From Ditylenchus dipsaci (lineage: Eukaryota; Nematoda; Chromadorea; Rhabditida; Anguinidae): DNA of 64,000 nt. Every line of letters starts with the position of its first letter. Position 1 is the stretch's first letter. A model generated the notes under the pieces. The model saw nothing but the letters and a program-made list of their open reading frames with translations, was not told the DNA's origin and did no database searches. Both the position numbers and the translations under genes were made by a program. The stretch spans positions 1 to 64,000 of the forward strand of contig SADC01000148.1 of NCBI GenBank assembly GCA_004194705.1, given 5' to 3'. Shown here piece by piece: positions 23,601 through 35,600 of the stretch.

Positions 23601-24498
23601 AAGAGTATTTGGTCAAAAAAGGGATACAGAGTAAGTAGATCTTACCAGACGGTCCAAAAAGGGGAGGAGGGGGGGGTGGTCTTTTGGGAGGAGGTCCGAT
23701 TCTGAAAAATCGCAAAGATTCTGATTTTATCGATTGTCTTTGTGAATGTTAACAGTTTTACAAAAAGAACCAAGCCTCTCGATTTAACGTACACCTTTTT
23801 AGAATTGATGTGTAATTGATTATAACTGGCATAAGTGTTGTCATCACAAAACGATCGAAAAATCAACAAGACCAGGCTGATGAATCAGAATTGACTTTAA
23901 TCGAGGTAAAAAAGTGTAAAACCCTACTTGAGGGATACGGTTAAATCGAGAAAAGGACTGTACCTATAAATAAACTAGGGAGACCTAGGCAAAAGCCCGA
24001 GTAGTGAAATTAGGACATAGATACAGTATTTTTTTCGGACCACCGCATGATAACTCAATAATTAAAGCAAACGTCTCAATGCTTTCTGTTAAATCGCATT
24101 TTCAGAGCCGTTTGGAATGGACAAGTGCCTGCAGTACAAGGCGGACCAGGACTTCAAGAGAGAGGTCATGTCTCTGGAAATTCTAAACCCCACTCTCAAA
24201 TCTCAAGTCAAGTCTTGATCAATAGCGCAAGTGGTCGAGTTTTTCTAATTTTCAGGGTTTTTTTACAAAAATGGTTTGCAGAGACTCGAGTGCTGAGAAG
24301 TCAGAAGAGAAAACGAGGATTTGTTGTCGTAAAGGTGGATCTCCAGAAGTAGTTACTTTGGATAGCACTTCAGAAGAGGATGAAGATGAGGAGGAGGAAA
24401 GTGACTCAGAGGACGAGGGACCTAGAGGACCCAAACAAGTCTTTGCCTCACTGGCCGATATTGTGTCTTCTGAGGGTTCAGAGGGAGATTCGGATTGA
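20632..24498 (+). CDS. HIRIP3: HIRIP3-like histone H2A/H2B chaperone (CHZ motif)
   Basis: HIRIP3 proteins bind H2A-H2B through a C-terminal CHZ motif and were named for binding the HIRA chaperone; they act in the nucleus. Exons read: 20632-20702, 21313-21407, 21716-about 21924, about 21976-22080, about 22135-22302, 23173-23419, 23465-23630, 24106-24206, about 24282-24498. Ser/Lys-rich text leads to PGKKRKIAK, then the conserved helical block in 23465-23630 (RIQRLKKYINAAGLRPKYEE, LLEEYLVKKGI), then GMDKC.QYKADQDFKRE. A strongly acidic stretch (EEDEDEEEESDSEDE) precedes the terminal ADIVSSEGSEGDSD, matching the CHZ end of HIRIP3. Early exon phases agree. Near 22045 the frame breaks in an A-run, and the joins around 22100-23173 are not settled. 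Introns hold a TTAA MITE and a Tigger-like MITE. Confidence 0.75.
21461..21686. mobile_element. TTAA palindromic MITE, AGGGCATGGTCACCTG family, copy 2
   Basis: The left TTAA is at 21457-21460; the right flank is mutated to TTCAA. The ends are AGGGGCACGGTCACCTG and GGTGACCATGCCCCT. It lies in intron 2 of the HIRIP3-like gene, ending about 30 bases before exon 3. Confidence 0.8.
22709..23135. mobile_element. Tigger-like palindromic MITE, 427 bp, TA TSD
   Basis: The ends are CAGTCAAACCTCTCTACTATGG and its complement, flanked by TA at 22707-22708 and 23136-23137. The interior mirrors itself and shares its subterminal text with 19232-19644. It lies in an intron of the HIRIP3-like gene. A fragment of the same family is at about 23690-23960. 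Confidence 0.85.
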
Positions 24499-24499
24499 A

Positions 24500-25300
24500 A
24501 AAAGGGCGACATTTGCTACTGGCAATTTTGTTAAATATGGTAAATATTTTATGGAAACATTTATATCTATCTGTATCAGGCTGTTGTGAAAGTTCTGATT
24601 GAAAAAACTTTAAGGTTTTTCTGAAGACTTTCACACCGATTTTTTTCAAGCGAGACCAGTCCTTTTGTGCTAATTCATTTTACGAGATTTAGATTTAGTA
24701 ACAACTATTAATATTTCGAGAGAACTTTCTTTAAACAGTGTCAGTAGGATGATGTAGTGCAAGAAAAATTAGTGAAAAGATTACTGCAAACAAATTTTGT
24801 CTAATAGTTTCTTGAAGATACCAATATAAATTATGTTGTCACTAGTTTTGAACACAACACATTACAAGAAAATCCTAGTAGTATAGAAATGAAAGAAAAA
24901 AGTCTAAGAAAACTTGACATTAAAAAAGCGGGACATTTGTAGCCTTATCGAACGAATTTCGGGTTTTCAACAACAGCAGCAACCAAATTTTACCTGAAGT
25001 TTTTTAGTTTTCGGAAGGGTCGTTGGATCACCGATTGGCCAGAGAAACTGGCGATAAAAACTTGCTAATGCATATAATTTTTTTTTATTCCCCATTATTT
25101 CAACTTTCTTAAAATGCTTGAGCTATTGCCTTTACATCAGAATTCTCAATCAAACCGAAAATCCTAAAATCCTAATCAGGGGCAAAGGCTGCTGTTTCTA
25201 TCTTTTCCACAGCCAAATTTCTATTTTCTTACATGTGTAACTAGGAAGCCCAGGAGCAAATATTTTAACAGAGGAAAACAATCTTAGAAATAAATTACCC
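24500..25300. other. Intergenic AT-rich stretch, nothing recognised
   Basis: No exon, RNA gene or clear repeat is visible apart from a short hairpin at about 24594-24640. It separates the convergent HIRIP3-like (+) and ALG1 (-) genes. Confidence 0.3.
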
Positions 25301-25302
25301 CT

Positions 25303-25440
25303 ACCATTCCCCCTGCGAAACCCCTTCGGGGCGCAGGGGGCTTGAGAGTTAGAGATGCGCGCACACACTTACCTTAGACATGATTCCGAGCAAGACTCTT
25401 GATGAAAAATGTATATAGAGACTCTTTTTGCCCAGCTCCA
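25303..25440. repeat. GC-rich hairpin repeat, partial copy
   Basis: The text taccattccccctgcg...ccccttcggggcgcagggggcttgag..gagatgcgcgcacacacttacctta matches one arm and core of the family at 4930 and 41270. Confidence 0.6.
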
Positions 25441-25714
25441 GTGACCATAACAGGGTAAAACCACCAAATAAGGTGTCTGAGTACCCTCCAGAACGGCCTA
25501 AAAAGTCGATTTTTGGTCAAAATTTTTTTTGTGGAAAGTGCTTTCCCAATCGTTTTTCATCTTTTCTATACGTAAAAGTGGTCAAATCGCGTAAAAAACG
25601 AGTGTTAGACGGTTTTCGGGCCAGGGGATTCTATACTCCGGCCTTTTCTTGTTATATTTTAAACGCTCTACGCGCGTCCGTACATAGTATGAGACCTGGA
25701 GACATCTGGTACAT

Positions 25715-25975
25715 ATTTCAAATACTTAACTCAACCTGCGGTTTCTTACCCAAGTTTAAAACATATGATCCAGCCTGTCATCTCATACCCACTTTTAAAA
25801 CGTATTACCCGCCTGAAATCCCATACTTACTTTTAAGATATCTTCAGTACATCCAACCCAGCCTATTATCTCATACTCACTGTCAAGAAACCCAACCCTG
25901 TCACGGTTCTCACACCCAATATATTTTGCCCAATTTAGGACATCCAACCCAGCCTGGGGCATTATAGCCAATTTT
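25715..25975. repeat. Degenerate tandem repeat, about 40 bp unit
   Basis: The phrase (ca)tccaacccagcctgtcatctcatacccacttttaaaac repeats about six times with drift. It creates a long open frame, but the residues simply follow the repeat, so I do not call a gene. Confidence 0.55.
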
Positions 25976-26139
25976 GATTCTAAAATTTAGATTCTGTTTT
26001 AATAGCCCAAATTTCTTCGAAAACCAGCCAATCCAGATGTGAATTATGTTTTGGAATATGCTAACAAGTATTTATTTTTAAGTTGTGACTTAGAGTAGTA
26101 GTAGTGTAGCAGCATTAAAGCATGTATTGTTGATTCCAC

Positions 26140-29100
26140 TTATTCTTGCTGTCCAATCAATGGTTCTGTATCTGTTCCGTCTTCTTCGTTGCTCTGAAAC
26201 CTTTCCCATCTGTTCATTTCCTCGTGAAGAGGTGGTGTCACGGACATGGACTGGACCACCGGCCAAAAAGCTGCATCCCATTGTTCGTCCCACGTAGTAG
26301 ATTTACCGCTGAGGGACTTCTTCAGCTTGTCTAGTGACTAAATTTTATTAGGTTATTGATGACTTATATTAGGGCACATTACTTTTGACTGATTTGGAAA
26401 ACCGTAGCCAACTCTATTAGAGCTTGCTTGAGTTCGCTAGAAGTATCAAACAATATGCCTGTGGAGCCATCCAACACCAATTCATCAATAGCTTCAAAGC
26501 GTTTGGCCAGTACTGGTAGATGGCATCCAAACATGTCACTACTTTCATAGGCAGGTCAACTCCTGTGATATAAACAAGCTAACTAGCTAAATATAGTTTT
26601 TAAAGGGCATGCTCGCCTGAGCAAAATTTATCCCCGCCAATTCAAAAAAAAATTCTGAATCATTGAACTTCTGTACGGATTTTTCAACTCGGTTTCTAAC
26701 AAAACTGCACCTGAAATAAAATTTTAGGTATAGTTTTGTTAGAAACCAATCTGAAAAATCTGTACAGAGGTTCAATGATTCGGAAAAATTTTCGAATTGG
26801 CGGGACAAATTGTAAAACAGGTGAGCATGCCCCTTTAACACGGCGATTCCCGACTCTTACAACGGTTGAAGCGGGGGTTTTAGGACCTGCTGAGCATGAA
26901 TATCACAAAATGAGAACTTCGAAAAAAGAGCGAAATGCCTTTAAAAAAGCCCATTTTTCCTGACAACTCTTTGAGGTCAGGTATGGTTTTTTTAGGCTGG
27001 TTAGCAGCAAATTTAGTGAGTACAGCGTGTTTGTTTATACTCATGAGACAGGCCTTAGGTCTAGGCTTTGTTTGCCTGCATACGAAAAATTTATCACGCC
27101 TAAAAATTTAGTAGAATCAATTTAAGCTGTTTTTTAAAACTTACAAGTTTACGAAAAGCAGAGAAAATTTTGCACAGAGTCCGAGGGGTGTTAAACACGT
27201 CGAAAAACCAAAATGGGTACTTTTATTGTCGAGACGAAAAAATTCGATTACAATTACAATTTGGAGTTTTCGATTATCTTTGTATTCTTGTTTATAACCT
27301 ACAATTCAAAAAAAAACCTACAGCACCTTCAACGATTTGAAATGGTCGTAAGTCTTTTTTAAGGTCTCTTTCAGAAATCAATTTTGCAGATCGACTCGGT
27401 TTTTTTCTGCCATTTTTGCGTAGTCAATAATGTCAAAGATAGGATTTTTACTTGGTACTACTGTGGTTTGGTTCTGATTCACCTTCACTTTCAAGAAGAT
27501 AAAAATTATGGCTCTTTTTTTCTTATCTGCTGTCATTTTCTCGCTTTGGTAGGTTTTGCACCCGCTTTGCTTTACTGGAGATAGATTTTCCTTACTTTGT
27601 CACATGTTCATGATTTCTAGTGATGGATTTTTTAGAGTGAGGCGACGGCGTGATCACGGATTCAAGACATTTGACTGTATTTCTTGACTTAAAAACAATT
27701 GTTTAGAAAATTTGCTAACCAGAAGTTGATGTATGCAGCGAAACGCCCAGATCAGCACAGGCCAGTAGTTTAGGGTAATCCTCGGCAGCCAGCCAAGCAG
27801 TGACTATGTGTACATTCTGCATCCTCATTTTAGCTATTCTCTCCAAGTAGAAAGCTTGTTGTGGCCCTTTTCCTGTTATTACTACCAACAGTTTGGGTAG
27901 CAAGAGACTATCTGGTTGGGAAATGCTGCAAATTTTAGTTTACAAAAAAGTTAATTTGTAATTGATTAGCCAAACCTGTTGTTATTGGCCATTTGAGCCT
28001 GTTTTTCATAGTCTTTGAGAGCATCCAGCAATATACCGAAATCTTCGTCCTCAGTCCAACTGGTAGATGATACCAGTAGAAATGGTCGATTGGAATTCGA
28101 CTGGACTTTTCCCTCAGAGTCTTTGGAGGAGAATAGGGTAGCTGCAAAAAAATAGGTTATTTAGGGTCAAATAATATTCTTCGTTGTCAATTCTGCGTGA
28201 ACGTCCTAATATTTACTATTCCACAACTTCTATAACCTTATTCAAGCTTCATACAAAGCATGAAAAAGTGCAATTTCCAGAAAAATACATTTTGTACTTT
28301 TTGACTTTTTCTTTAAGAAAAATGATCATTTTATCTAGTGCTTATTGCTATTTTAAAAACAGTAAAATTTTTTTGACGTTTAACTACGAAAATAAAAAAG
28401 ATTCGAAACCCCGAAATAAGTACAAATTAGAAAATGGACGATTTTCATCTCTGTATTAAACGGCAGCTAGACATTTTCTACTATAGTAGAATTTGTTGCG
28501 CTACATTTTCTATTATTTTTCGGTGAAATTCGGTTGTTTCGACCGAATTTCACCCAAAAATAATAGAAAATGTAGCGCAACAAATTCTACTATAGTAGAA
28601 AATGTCTGGCTGCCGTATTTAACCCAGAAAGAAACCGATCGAAGTGTACGAATCGATTCGAAAATTCTAACAAAGCCATCTTGCAAAACATCATCGATTC
28701 ACTAGCTAGCAATTTTTTTGCTGAAAGGCTCAAAAAATAGAATCTGGAGACTCGAGAAACATATCAAAATAGGCTAAAATTGACTTGGTATCTCCTGCGG
28801 ATTTTCGAAAAAAAAAATTTTCAGTCAAGAAAGCATGGATGTGATGACAGCCCAAAAGATCGATCCTCAGCTGGATTCCACACCTTCTTTTTGACATACA
28901 GTCAAAACTCTATTTACCGTATTTCCTCTTATTAGCCACTATCCTCTAAGAAACCAGTATCCCCAGTCTTAATCTCAGAGCACAGCACAAACATTTTGCA
29001 GAACAGTTTTTAGCATTTTTCAACTCTGCGCTTCACTGAAAAGCGACATTTCTTTTTCAATTTTCTTTGATCACCGAAAAATCTCGAGATCGAACCCAAA

Positions 29101-30928
29101 TTTTTCCCGATTTTTGGGAGATCGAAAATACTGCACCATGGTGATCGGCTAGAGAAAGTAGGGTAACGACACTCTTGGAATGATTTGGTCGTTTCTTTTC
29201 GACCAACCTGAATCCACTGGCTTATCCATTCCAGCTCCATTTTGCCAGTGTTTGCCAGACGCAATCCCCGCGAAGTCGGCTATGCTCATTAATCTCACCA
29301 GAAAGTTGTGCTGTTCTTCAATACTTAGGGTCTGAAGCAGCAGAATATATATCTATAAAGACTTATCCAAATACCTGAATATCCAGGCAGGTGCCTTATC
29401 GTAAACAGTAAGTGCTCGGATGCCCCACCTCCGCTTGAGATCCCGTTGCATGGCTTTAGACACACACAGGTTCCAGTTAGCCTTTTTGCCCCAGTAGCCT
29501 TCCCACCATTCTGCTAGTCCAGTGAAGCTGAACTTAAGAGTAGATAGTCAATTTGGTAAAAGCCTTTGTATTTGGTATTTCAATTTTCGTTAAATTTTCA
29601 ATCCCTGACTTCATTAACAATGTTGCTTCACAGTTATCATAGTGTGCTACAGTGCCCCAAGAACCCAAATTACAAAGCAGAATTTTTTGCACTTTTCGTT
29701 TACATTATACTTTGAAATTTTTAAAATTTCGAATTTTCATTTTATTTTCGTGTGTTTTCAGAAATTCGAAAATTACCAGTACTGAATTTTTCACTATACT
29801 GAGATGTGACCCAAACTAGCCACGGCCTTGCCTCACTACTAAAAAATTGGAAAATCAATGACTGAACACACGGTTTAGGATTTTTTTACAAATTGAAGAA
29901 AAAAGCTACCTTTGCATCAGAGCAGTTCGAATAGAAAAGTCCTGAGCAGAGGAGGGAGCACTAGCCAGTCTATTAGACAGCTGGAGTATGGAATGTGTGT
30001 AGTTGTGCCAATCAATCACAAATGCACAACCTTTTACCAAAGATGCCTGTAAATGTGGGAATTTTTGAAAAGTTGCATAGGTTACAGTCAGTGTTTTATG
30101 TTTCATCGGTGCGGCACCGGCAGTTCACCGCACCGGTGCCGTGAGCTGGTGCCGGTGCCGAATTTTTTTTTGGTTGGCGCCGGTGACGTAATTTTAAGAT
30201 TTACAAGACTGGTTGCAATATGTTTGCAGTATAGCAAACATGTCAAAAGCCACAAGAAACTTTTTTTGTTTCTCCACCACGATTTTATATAAAAGTCAGC
30301 AGTTTTTTTTTGGATTTAGAGAAAAAAATTTGACTATCATCAAGAAATTAATTTTGCATATTAAAAAAATTTGTTGATCTTAAAATTTAAAAAATTGCCA
30401 AGTTAGATCGAGGCTAAATTTGAATTTGGTTTACCCCACATTTTTTCAGTATGCCGAACCAACCCACCAAATAGCAAACCATCATTGTAGGTACCCCAGG
30501 AGGGTTTTGCATCATCAACAATTTGCAATTGGCCGAGGTGGTGAAGAGGAGACAGTAAAGGGAGGCCACCAGCATCCACACAAACTTAACCATTAGGGCC
30601 AATGGGCGGGGGAATAGGTCGGAGATGATGAATGGAGGTGTCCTGACTGGCACTAATCTACAAAAAATATCATGCATATCATATTTAAAGTAATTTTTTG
30701 CAAGGAACCCTCAAATACGGTTCCATTGCAGATCTTACCTGATGTTTGGGTTGGAGACCACTTGGTTGTGAGGTTTGGCGCCAATATAGCCCACCAGCTC
30801 CACTTGGAATCCATGTTTGGCTAGTGAAAGAGCATGGTAACACATCCTGGACTTCTGCCTATGTCGCCCATGACCACTAGGATTGCATGGTCTGGTTGTG
30901 GAGGTTCATTCTCGTTTGGCTGGGCCAT
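26140..30928 (-). CDS. ALG1: ALG1, chitobiosyldiphosphodolichol beta-mannosyltransferase
   Basis: It adds the first mannose from GDP-mannose to GlcNAc2-PP-dolichol on the cytosolic face of the ER. It is a GT33 (GT-B) enzyme. Minus-strand exons: 30928-30739, 30657-30468, 30046-29910, 29527-29375, 29323-29208, 28141-27976, 27925-27720, about 26566-26395, about 26330-26140. The order follows the family: [131 protein letters not shown] near the end. An N-terminal hydrophobic anchor, usual in the family, is weak or absent. Two single-base losses break the frame: near 30867 inside GRSPRM and near 26516 between MKVV and MFGC. Both fall in G-runs, so sequence error is likelier than decay. TTTATT at 26071 is the complement of a poly(A) signal. 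Confidence 0.93.
26604..26834. mobile_element. TTAA palindromic MITE, AGGGCATGGTCACCTG family, copy 3
   Basis: TTAA lies at 26600-26603 and 26835-26838. The arms are those of the copies at 15900 and 21461. It lies in an intron of ALG1. Confidence 0.85.
26840..27715. other. ALG1 intron sequence, nothing further recognised
   Basis: This is the rest of the long intron between the exon ending at 27720 and the exon near 26566. It is AT-rich with no supported exon. Confidence 0.4.
28456..28620. mobile_element. Near-perfect 160 bp palindrome in ALG1 intron
   Basis: AACGGCAGC.AGACATTTTCTACTATAGTAG and its complement form arms of about 78 bases around a tiny loop (ggttgtttcgacc). It is typical of a fold-back MITE. 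A hairpin transcript is possible, but no evidence for function is visible. Confidence 0.7.
28915..29166. mobile_element. Degenerate MITE, TACCGTATTTCCTCT family
   Basis: The left end is taccgtatttcctcttattagcc; the right end is agagaaagtagggta. The interior shares ccaaatttttcccgatttttgggagatcg with the copy at 1157. It lies in an ALG1 intron, ending 41 bases before the exon at 29208. Confidence 0.6.
30092..30190. repeat. Single hAT-like end with caccggtgccg phrases
   Basis: The text begins cagtgttttatgtttcatcggtgcggcaccgg and repeats caccggtgccg. It resembles the end of the hAT element at 52993 (cagtgttgttcc...gcgccggcgcc). No partner end was found. It lies in an ALG1 intron. Confidence 0.4.
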
Positions 30929-31167
30929 TTATATTTGGCTTAAGGTGTCTGGAAATAGTAAATTAGCGAGTTTGGATAAGTAACCAGTAATAATGGATAA
31001 GGTATGGTTGACCATGCTATAAAAACCATTTTTCTACATGCTAAAAGTGCTATATTTTGATATTTTGGACATGTTTTGAGGTACTTTTGGAAGAGCACGG
31101 AATAAGGGAGTCCGCTCCGCAATATTATTATTGAATTAATTGAAACGAAATCTTGAACTTTTAAATA

Positions 31168-31321
31168 CAATCGAACCTCGATAAGCCGACACCCCAAGGG
31201 ACCGAACTCAGGGTGTCGGCTTATCGAGGTGTCGGTTTATCGGGGTGTCGTTTTCCTTAAAGTGTCGACTACCAGGCCAAATCAAGTGTCGACAGGGTGT
31301 CGGCTTATCGAGGTTCGACTG
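31168..31321. mobile_element. Tigger-like MITE, 154 bp, TA TSD
   Basis: The ends are CAATCGAACCTCGATAAGCCGAC and GTCGGCTTATCGAGGTTCGACTG with TA flanks. The right TA is also the first two bases of the next element (31322-31545), so the two are directly abutted. Confidence 0.8.
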
Positions 31322-31545
31322 TACCGTATTTATCTAATTGCCGCATCCCTAACTTAAATTTTTTGTTTTTATTTACTGTTTGAGTTGTCTAAAAATTGCC
31401 TGCGAGGTATTTCAAAAATCTAGCAGGCACTTTTTACACACCTCAAACAGTAAATTAAAACACGAGTTTTCAACCACTTGAAGTTTGAAAAAATTTCATA
31501 CTTCTAATTGCCGCCCGGGGCCCCAATTAGAAGAAATTACGCTAT
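31322..31545. mobile_element. MITE, TACCGTATTTATCTAATTGCCGC family
   Basis: The left end is taccgtatttatctaattgccgc; the right end is ggccccaattagaagaaattacgcta. The centre mirrors the phrase actgtttgag.tgt. It is non-coding. Confidence 0.65.
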
Positions 31546-31779
31546 TTTTAACTGAAGTTCTGACATACCATAAACTCTAGTTAAACACACGTAATAATTA
31601 ATTTAATTCTGCAAAAAATATGAAATACTGCCAAGTATAAACATAATGCCAAACACAAATGTTGTTCATAATTTGACAATTAATTCAAAATAATTATTTG
31701 CTTGCTTTGTAGGTTTTTATAAAACTGGATTCAATAATCGGAAAAATTTCCATGTAAATCGAAATTTAAAAAAATGTGT

Positions 31780-32420
31780 GCAGTCAGCCTTCGATACAAT
31801 GGACAATGCCCCTAGATATTAGACGAAGTTCTCGTTAGCTTTGACAAAGCCCGAATCACTAGGAAAGTGTCCGTACCACCAGGATGGAGCTCGGATCACG
31901 TAGATACGCCCCCAACCACCAGGAAAGTACCCGAATCACGTGGATGCAGCCCCGGCCACCAGGATGGGCAGTGAACCACGTGGATAACCCCCAACCATCA
32001 GGATGGACCCTGAGCAACGTGTATAACACATAAGCATCAGGATGGGGCCAGAACGTGAATATTCTAAGGTCGAGGTACACACAAGGAGGATAGTGAGGAG
32101 GGGGCGAGGGGTTTCCAGGAGGAGGGTAGCCAGAATGAGGGTAGCCAGGAGAGGGGTACTCAGGAAGGGGTTATCAGGTGGATATATGATGGATTAACAT
32201 TTATTTAAATTTCAACACACATAGAAGCGCCGATAGGCGCCTGTTGCACCTAGTTAAAATGATTAAATTTCGAATTTTCAATTTTGGTTAATAGATTTTT
32301 TCAAAAATTAGATATCTCCAAAATCGAAGTTTTAAAAAATCTGTTCAGTCAGCCTTCGATACGATGGACAATGCCCCTAGAGATTAGCCGAAGTTCCCGC
32401 TAGTTTTGACAGAGCAAACA
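31780..32420. repeat. Duplicated 70 bp segments around a minisatellite
   Basis: The segment cagtcagccttcgatac.atggacaatgcccctaga occurs at about 31788 and again, same orientation, at 32345. Between them, 31860-32080 is a drifting repeat of about 37 bases (accaggatgg..., cacgtggata...). The phrase ttcaacacacatagaagcgccgataggcgcc at 32209 recurs at 35118. Confidence 0.5.
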
Positions 32421-32605
32421 GCTTTTTTTTCAAACTCCGTTTATTAAATAAGAATATATTACAATAACAACAAAAGACAGCAGACATGAGAATCATTTAA
32501 AACTGGCGTGTGTGTTTGTTTTCCTACCACCCAAGTAATTTTGAGCGTTTCGCACACGCCTGGCATCAAAAATATATATTATTTGGTGTGTGTAACCCAA
32601 GCCAG

Positions 32606-35600
32606 TTATTCATTAGACATCTGTTGACTAAGCCTGAACAACTCATCTATAGCAGTGGATGCGTCAGTGATGGTTGCAGCTGGCACTGGTAGTTGACCAT
32701 AATCTTGCTCTCGGTCCATGTATGCGTTATTTTGACTACTAAAATATTGGGCTTGACCTGGGGTCGACATAGGAATAACCTTTAGAATAGCTGACCTGTT
32801 TTGTGGTTGAGGGGCACCAGTGTACATACTCCTCATATCCATGTCTTCGTCCTCTTCACCCCCCATCCTACGTGTCAATCGCCCGATTTCGTTGAGGGCG
32901 TCTCTGGCGTCAAGTGGTACCTAAATTTCCTATGTGTTCAGTCCCAAATTTCACTTAGTCAGTTTGAGATGTTTTATATTTTTCAAGGCTGTTACTAATT
33001 AACAGTTTTTTGCCGGTCTTCTCGGCTAGTTTCATTTTCTGCATACACAATAAGATAAATATTTATAGAAATAGAGAAACTGAAAGACGAGTTAGTTAAT
33101 AAAACCTAGAGCTTCTAGACAAGCTGTTTCACCAAATTTGCGATCTGTCTGTTTATTTTGACATTTTCGCTAGCCAAAAACTGAACTCTGACACCGGATT
33201 AGTCATTATTACGAAAGTGTTCTTTAAATTTAAAACAGCCTAGTCACTGTCCGTGGTGTGCAGAACAGATAAATTTATCTGAACCGATAAATTTATCTAA
33301 CAGATAAAATTCGAATTATTCTTATCGGACAGATAAAATTTATCTGCCAGATAAAATTTTATCTGGCAGATAAAATTTTACGGGTCAGATAAAATTCGAA
33401 CTTTAAATAAAAATCAATACGAAATTAAAAATGGGTTCTATACTTGCGAATCTAATGAATTTTTCAAGAAGAACAGTGATTAAAATAATTTATGGGTTTC
33501 GCCGAAAATCTTGGCTGAAAAATTTCGAAACCCATAAACTATTTTAATCATTATTCTTCTTGAAAACTTCTGTAGATTTGCAAGTGTGGAACCCATTTTT
33601 TAATATTATGCTAATTTTTACTTAAAACTCGAATTCTATCTGACCGATAAAATTTTATCTGTCAGATAAAAATAATTCGAATTTTATCTGTTAGATAAAT
33701 TTATCGGTTCAGATAAATTTATCTGTTCTGCGCACCACGTCACTGTCTAATTTAAAATATTGAAGTTTTTAAAATGTTTGTTGTCTCGAAAGAAATTTTC
33801 AATTCAACAGCAAGTTCAAATTTGAAGAAAGGTTAATTTGCGGTTTTCATGATATAATTGAATATGCTAAACACGAATTCGATGTTAGAAAGTTTTTTTG
33901 CCGTGCGGTGATGCCTAAAATGAATTTTCTGCGAAATTATCTCCGTAAGAATGCTTGCCCTGCCGTCTGACCCACATACCTCTTCTTGTGGTTCTTCTTC
34001 CTGTTCTTCCACCTCATCTTTTTGCTTCGACAAACCATTCATTGAGCTTTTGTTTTCGGAGTTCACACCTAAAAATACCGAATTAATAACTTCTTTAAAA
34101 AGAGTAATATTATCCATACCTGAATATGTTGTGTGTTGGTGTTGCGCACCCATCCAAGGTTGAAAGGCATTGCCAGGTGGAGGAGGTGATCCGTCCACAT
34201 CCATGTCAACATCCATATCATCATCGTCTCGGTTTCTTTGCTCTTTTCAGCCTCAACCACAGCTGGAGGCAAAGGGATCTCTACAACAGGGGGCAGCACA
34301 CTAGGGTTGAATACAGCTGAACCACTGCCAGATTCTGGTTCCTTCAGCTTGGCAGCCATGAATGAGTGGAAAGTGGTCATTTGGGGCTTGACCAATTGAG
34401 GCAAACTCACCAGCTGAGGTATCTGAGCTACCTGCTGCGGCTTCTGCTTCTGGCCTCCTTTTTGGTCCCACCTGCTGGATCTGGGGGATGGACTCAGTTC
34501 TTGGAGTGGTTGGATAGTGGATGGTGGCTGACTAGTGGACGAAGAAGTGGATGGTGTCACCTCGCTGTACAGACTGTAATCCACCCTGACCGCGGGTGGG
34601 CCGGTTTGAATGCCTCGGAGTGGCACCGGACCTTGAAAACCTCTGGCTACTGGTGATGGAGTCTGAAAAGCTCTGCTGACTGGTGTTGTCTCGAAGTGGG
34701 TCTGGATTGTAGGTGGTGGACCATGGATACCCTGACCACCAACTATCGGTGGCTTGGCCTGGAATCCACTAATCGCTGGGTTGGCTTGAAATCCACTGGT
34801 CACTGGTGGCTGAAAGCCCCTATTTGATGTTGGTGGAGTCCATGCAGTCTCAGAATCTCTCCTTGCATGACCCCCGTTCCGTCCCTGTTGCTGATGACCA
34901 CTGAAATTTCGCTGTCTTTGAGAATTTTCATTGGAGCTGAAGCCGGAGAAGGAGTTGTTTTGGAAGCTATCCTTCTTTTGTGGACCTGGCTGGACCGTCT
35001 CTGTAAACGATGGAGAAGGGCGTGAAGTATTGAAGCCAGACCGATTGCTAAAGGAGGAGGAGTTCGAAAAAGAGGAGGAAGAGCCATTTAAAGCTGAAAA
35101 TTTGGAGACGGTAATTTGAATTTCAACACACATAGAGGCGCCGATAGGCGCCTTCGATTGGATTGTTGAAGTTGGATTTGGAACTACAGTCGACGCTCTT
35201 ACTTAGGTCACCCCCACTTAGGACACCTCTAGAACTATTTGTTTGGTCACGACTTAATTAGGGCAAATTGACTCTCTAACTTAGGACAGCTCTCACTTAG
35301 AACACGCTCCCACTTAAGACACCCTTTGCCGGTCCCAACCCTAAAAGGACCGTTCTCACTTAGGACAGCTTCCGTATTTAGATTCAAATTTCATACGTTT
35401 TTTGCTTTGAGAAGAAAATACGCAAATATTTTCTTCGAACTGTTCTTGGTATCATTTGTAGCGTAATTGTTGCTGTTGTTGTATTGTATTGTTCTCGTTT
35501 TGGGAAACAATGTGTTCCTCGCATCTGTTACCGGCGGGCGTCTCAAGCGCTGAAATAGAAAGATCTGATTCTTCCAGGTAAATTATGTGCCTTTGGTTTC

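Noticed and set aside
25428..25967. 179-codon open frame
   Set aside because: The frame runs over a degenerate 40 bp repeat and a hairpin-family fragment, with no domain and no splice context.
33000..33040. Possible small exon (KMKLAEKTGKKL) between 33973 and 32920 of the minus-strand gene
   Set aside because: It has an acceptor-like start but no donor in the needed phase; the flanking exons join in phase without it.
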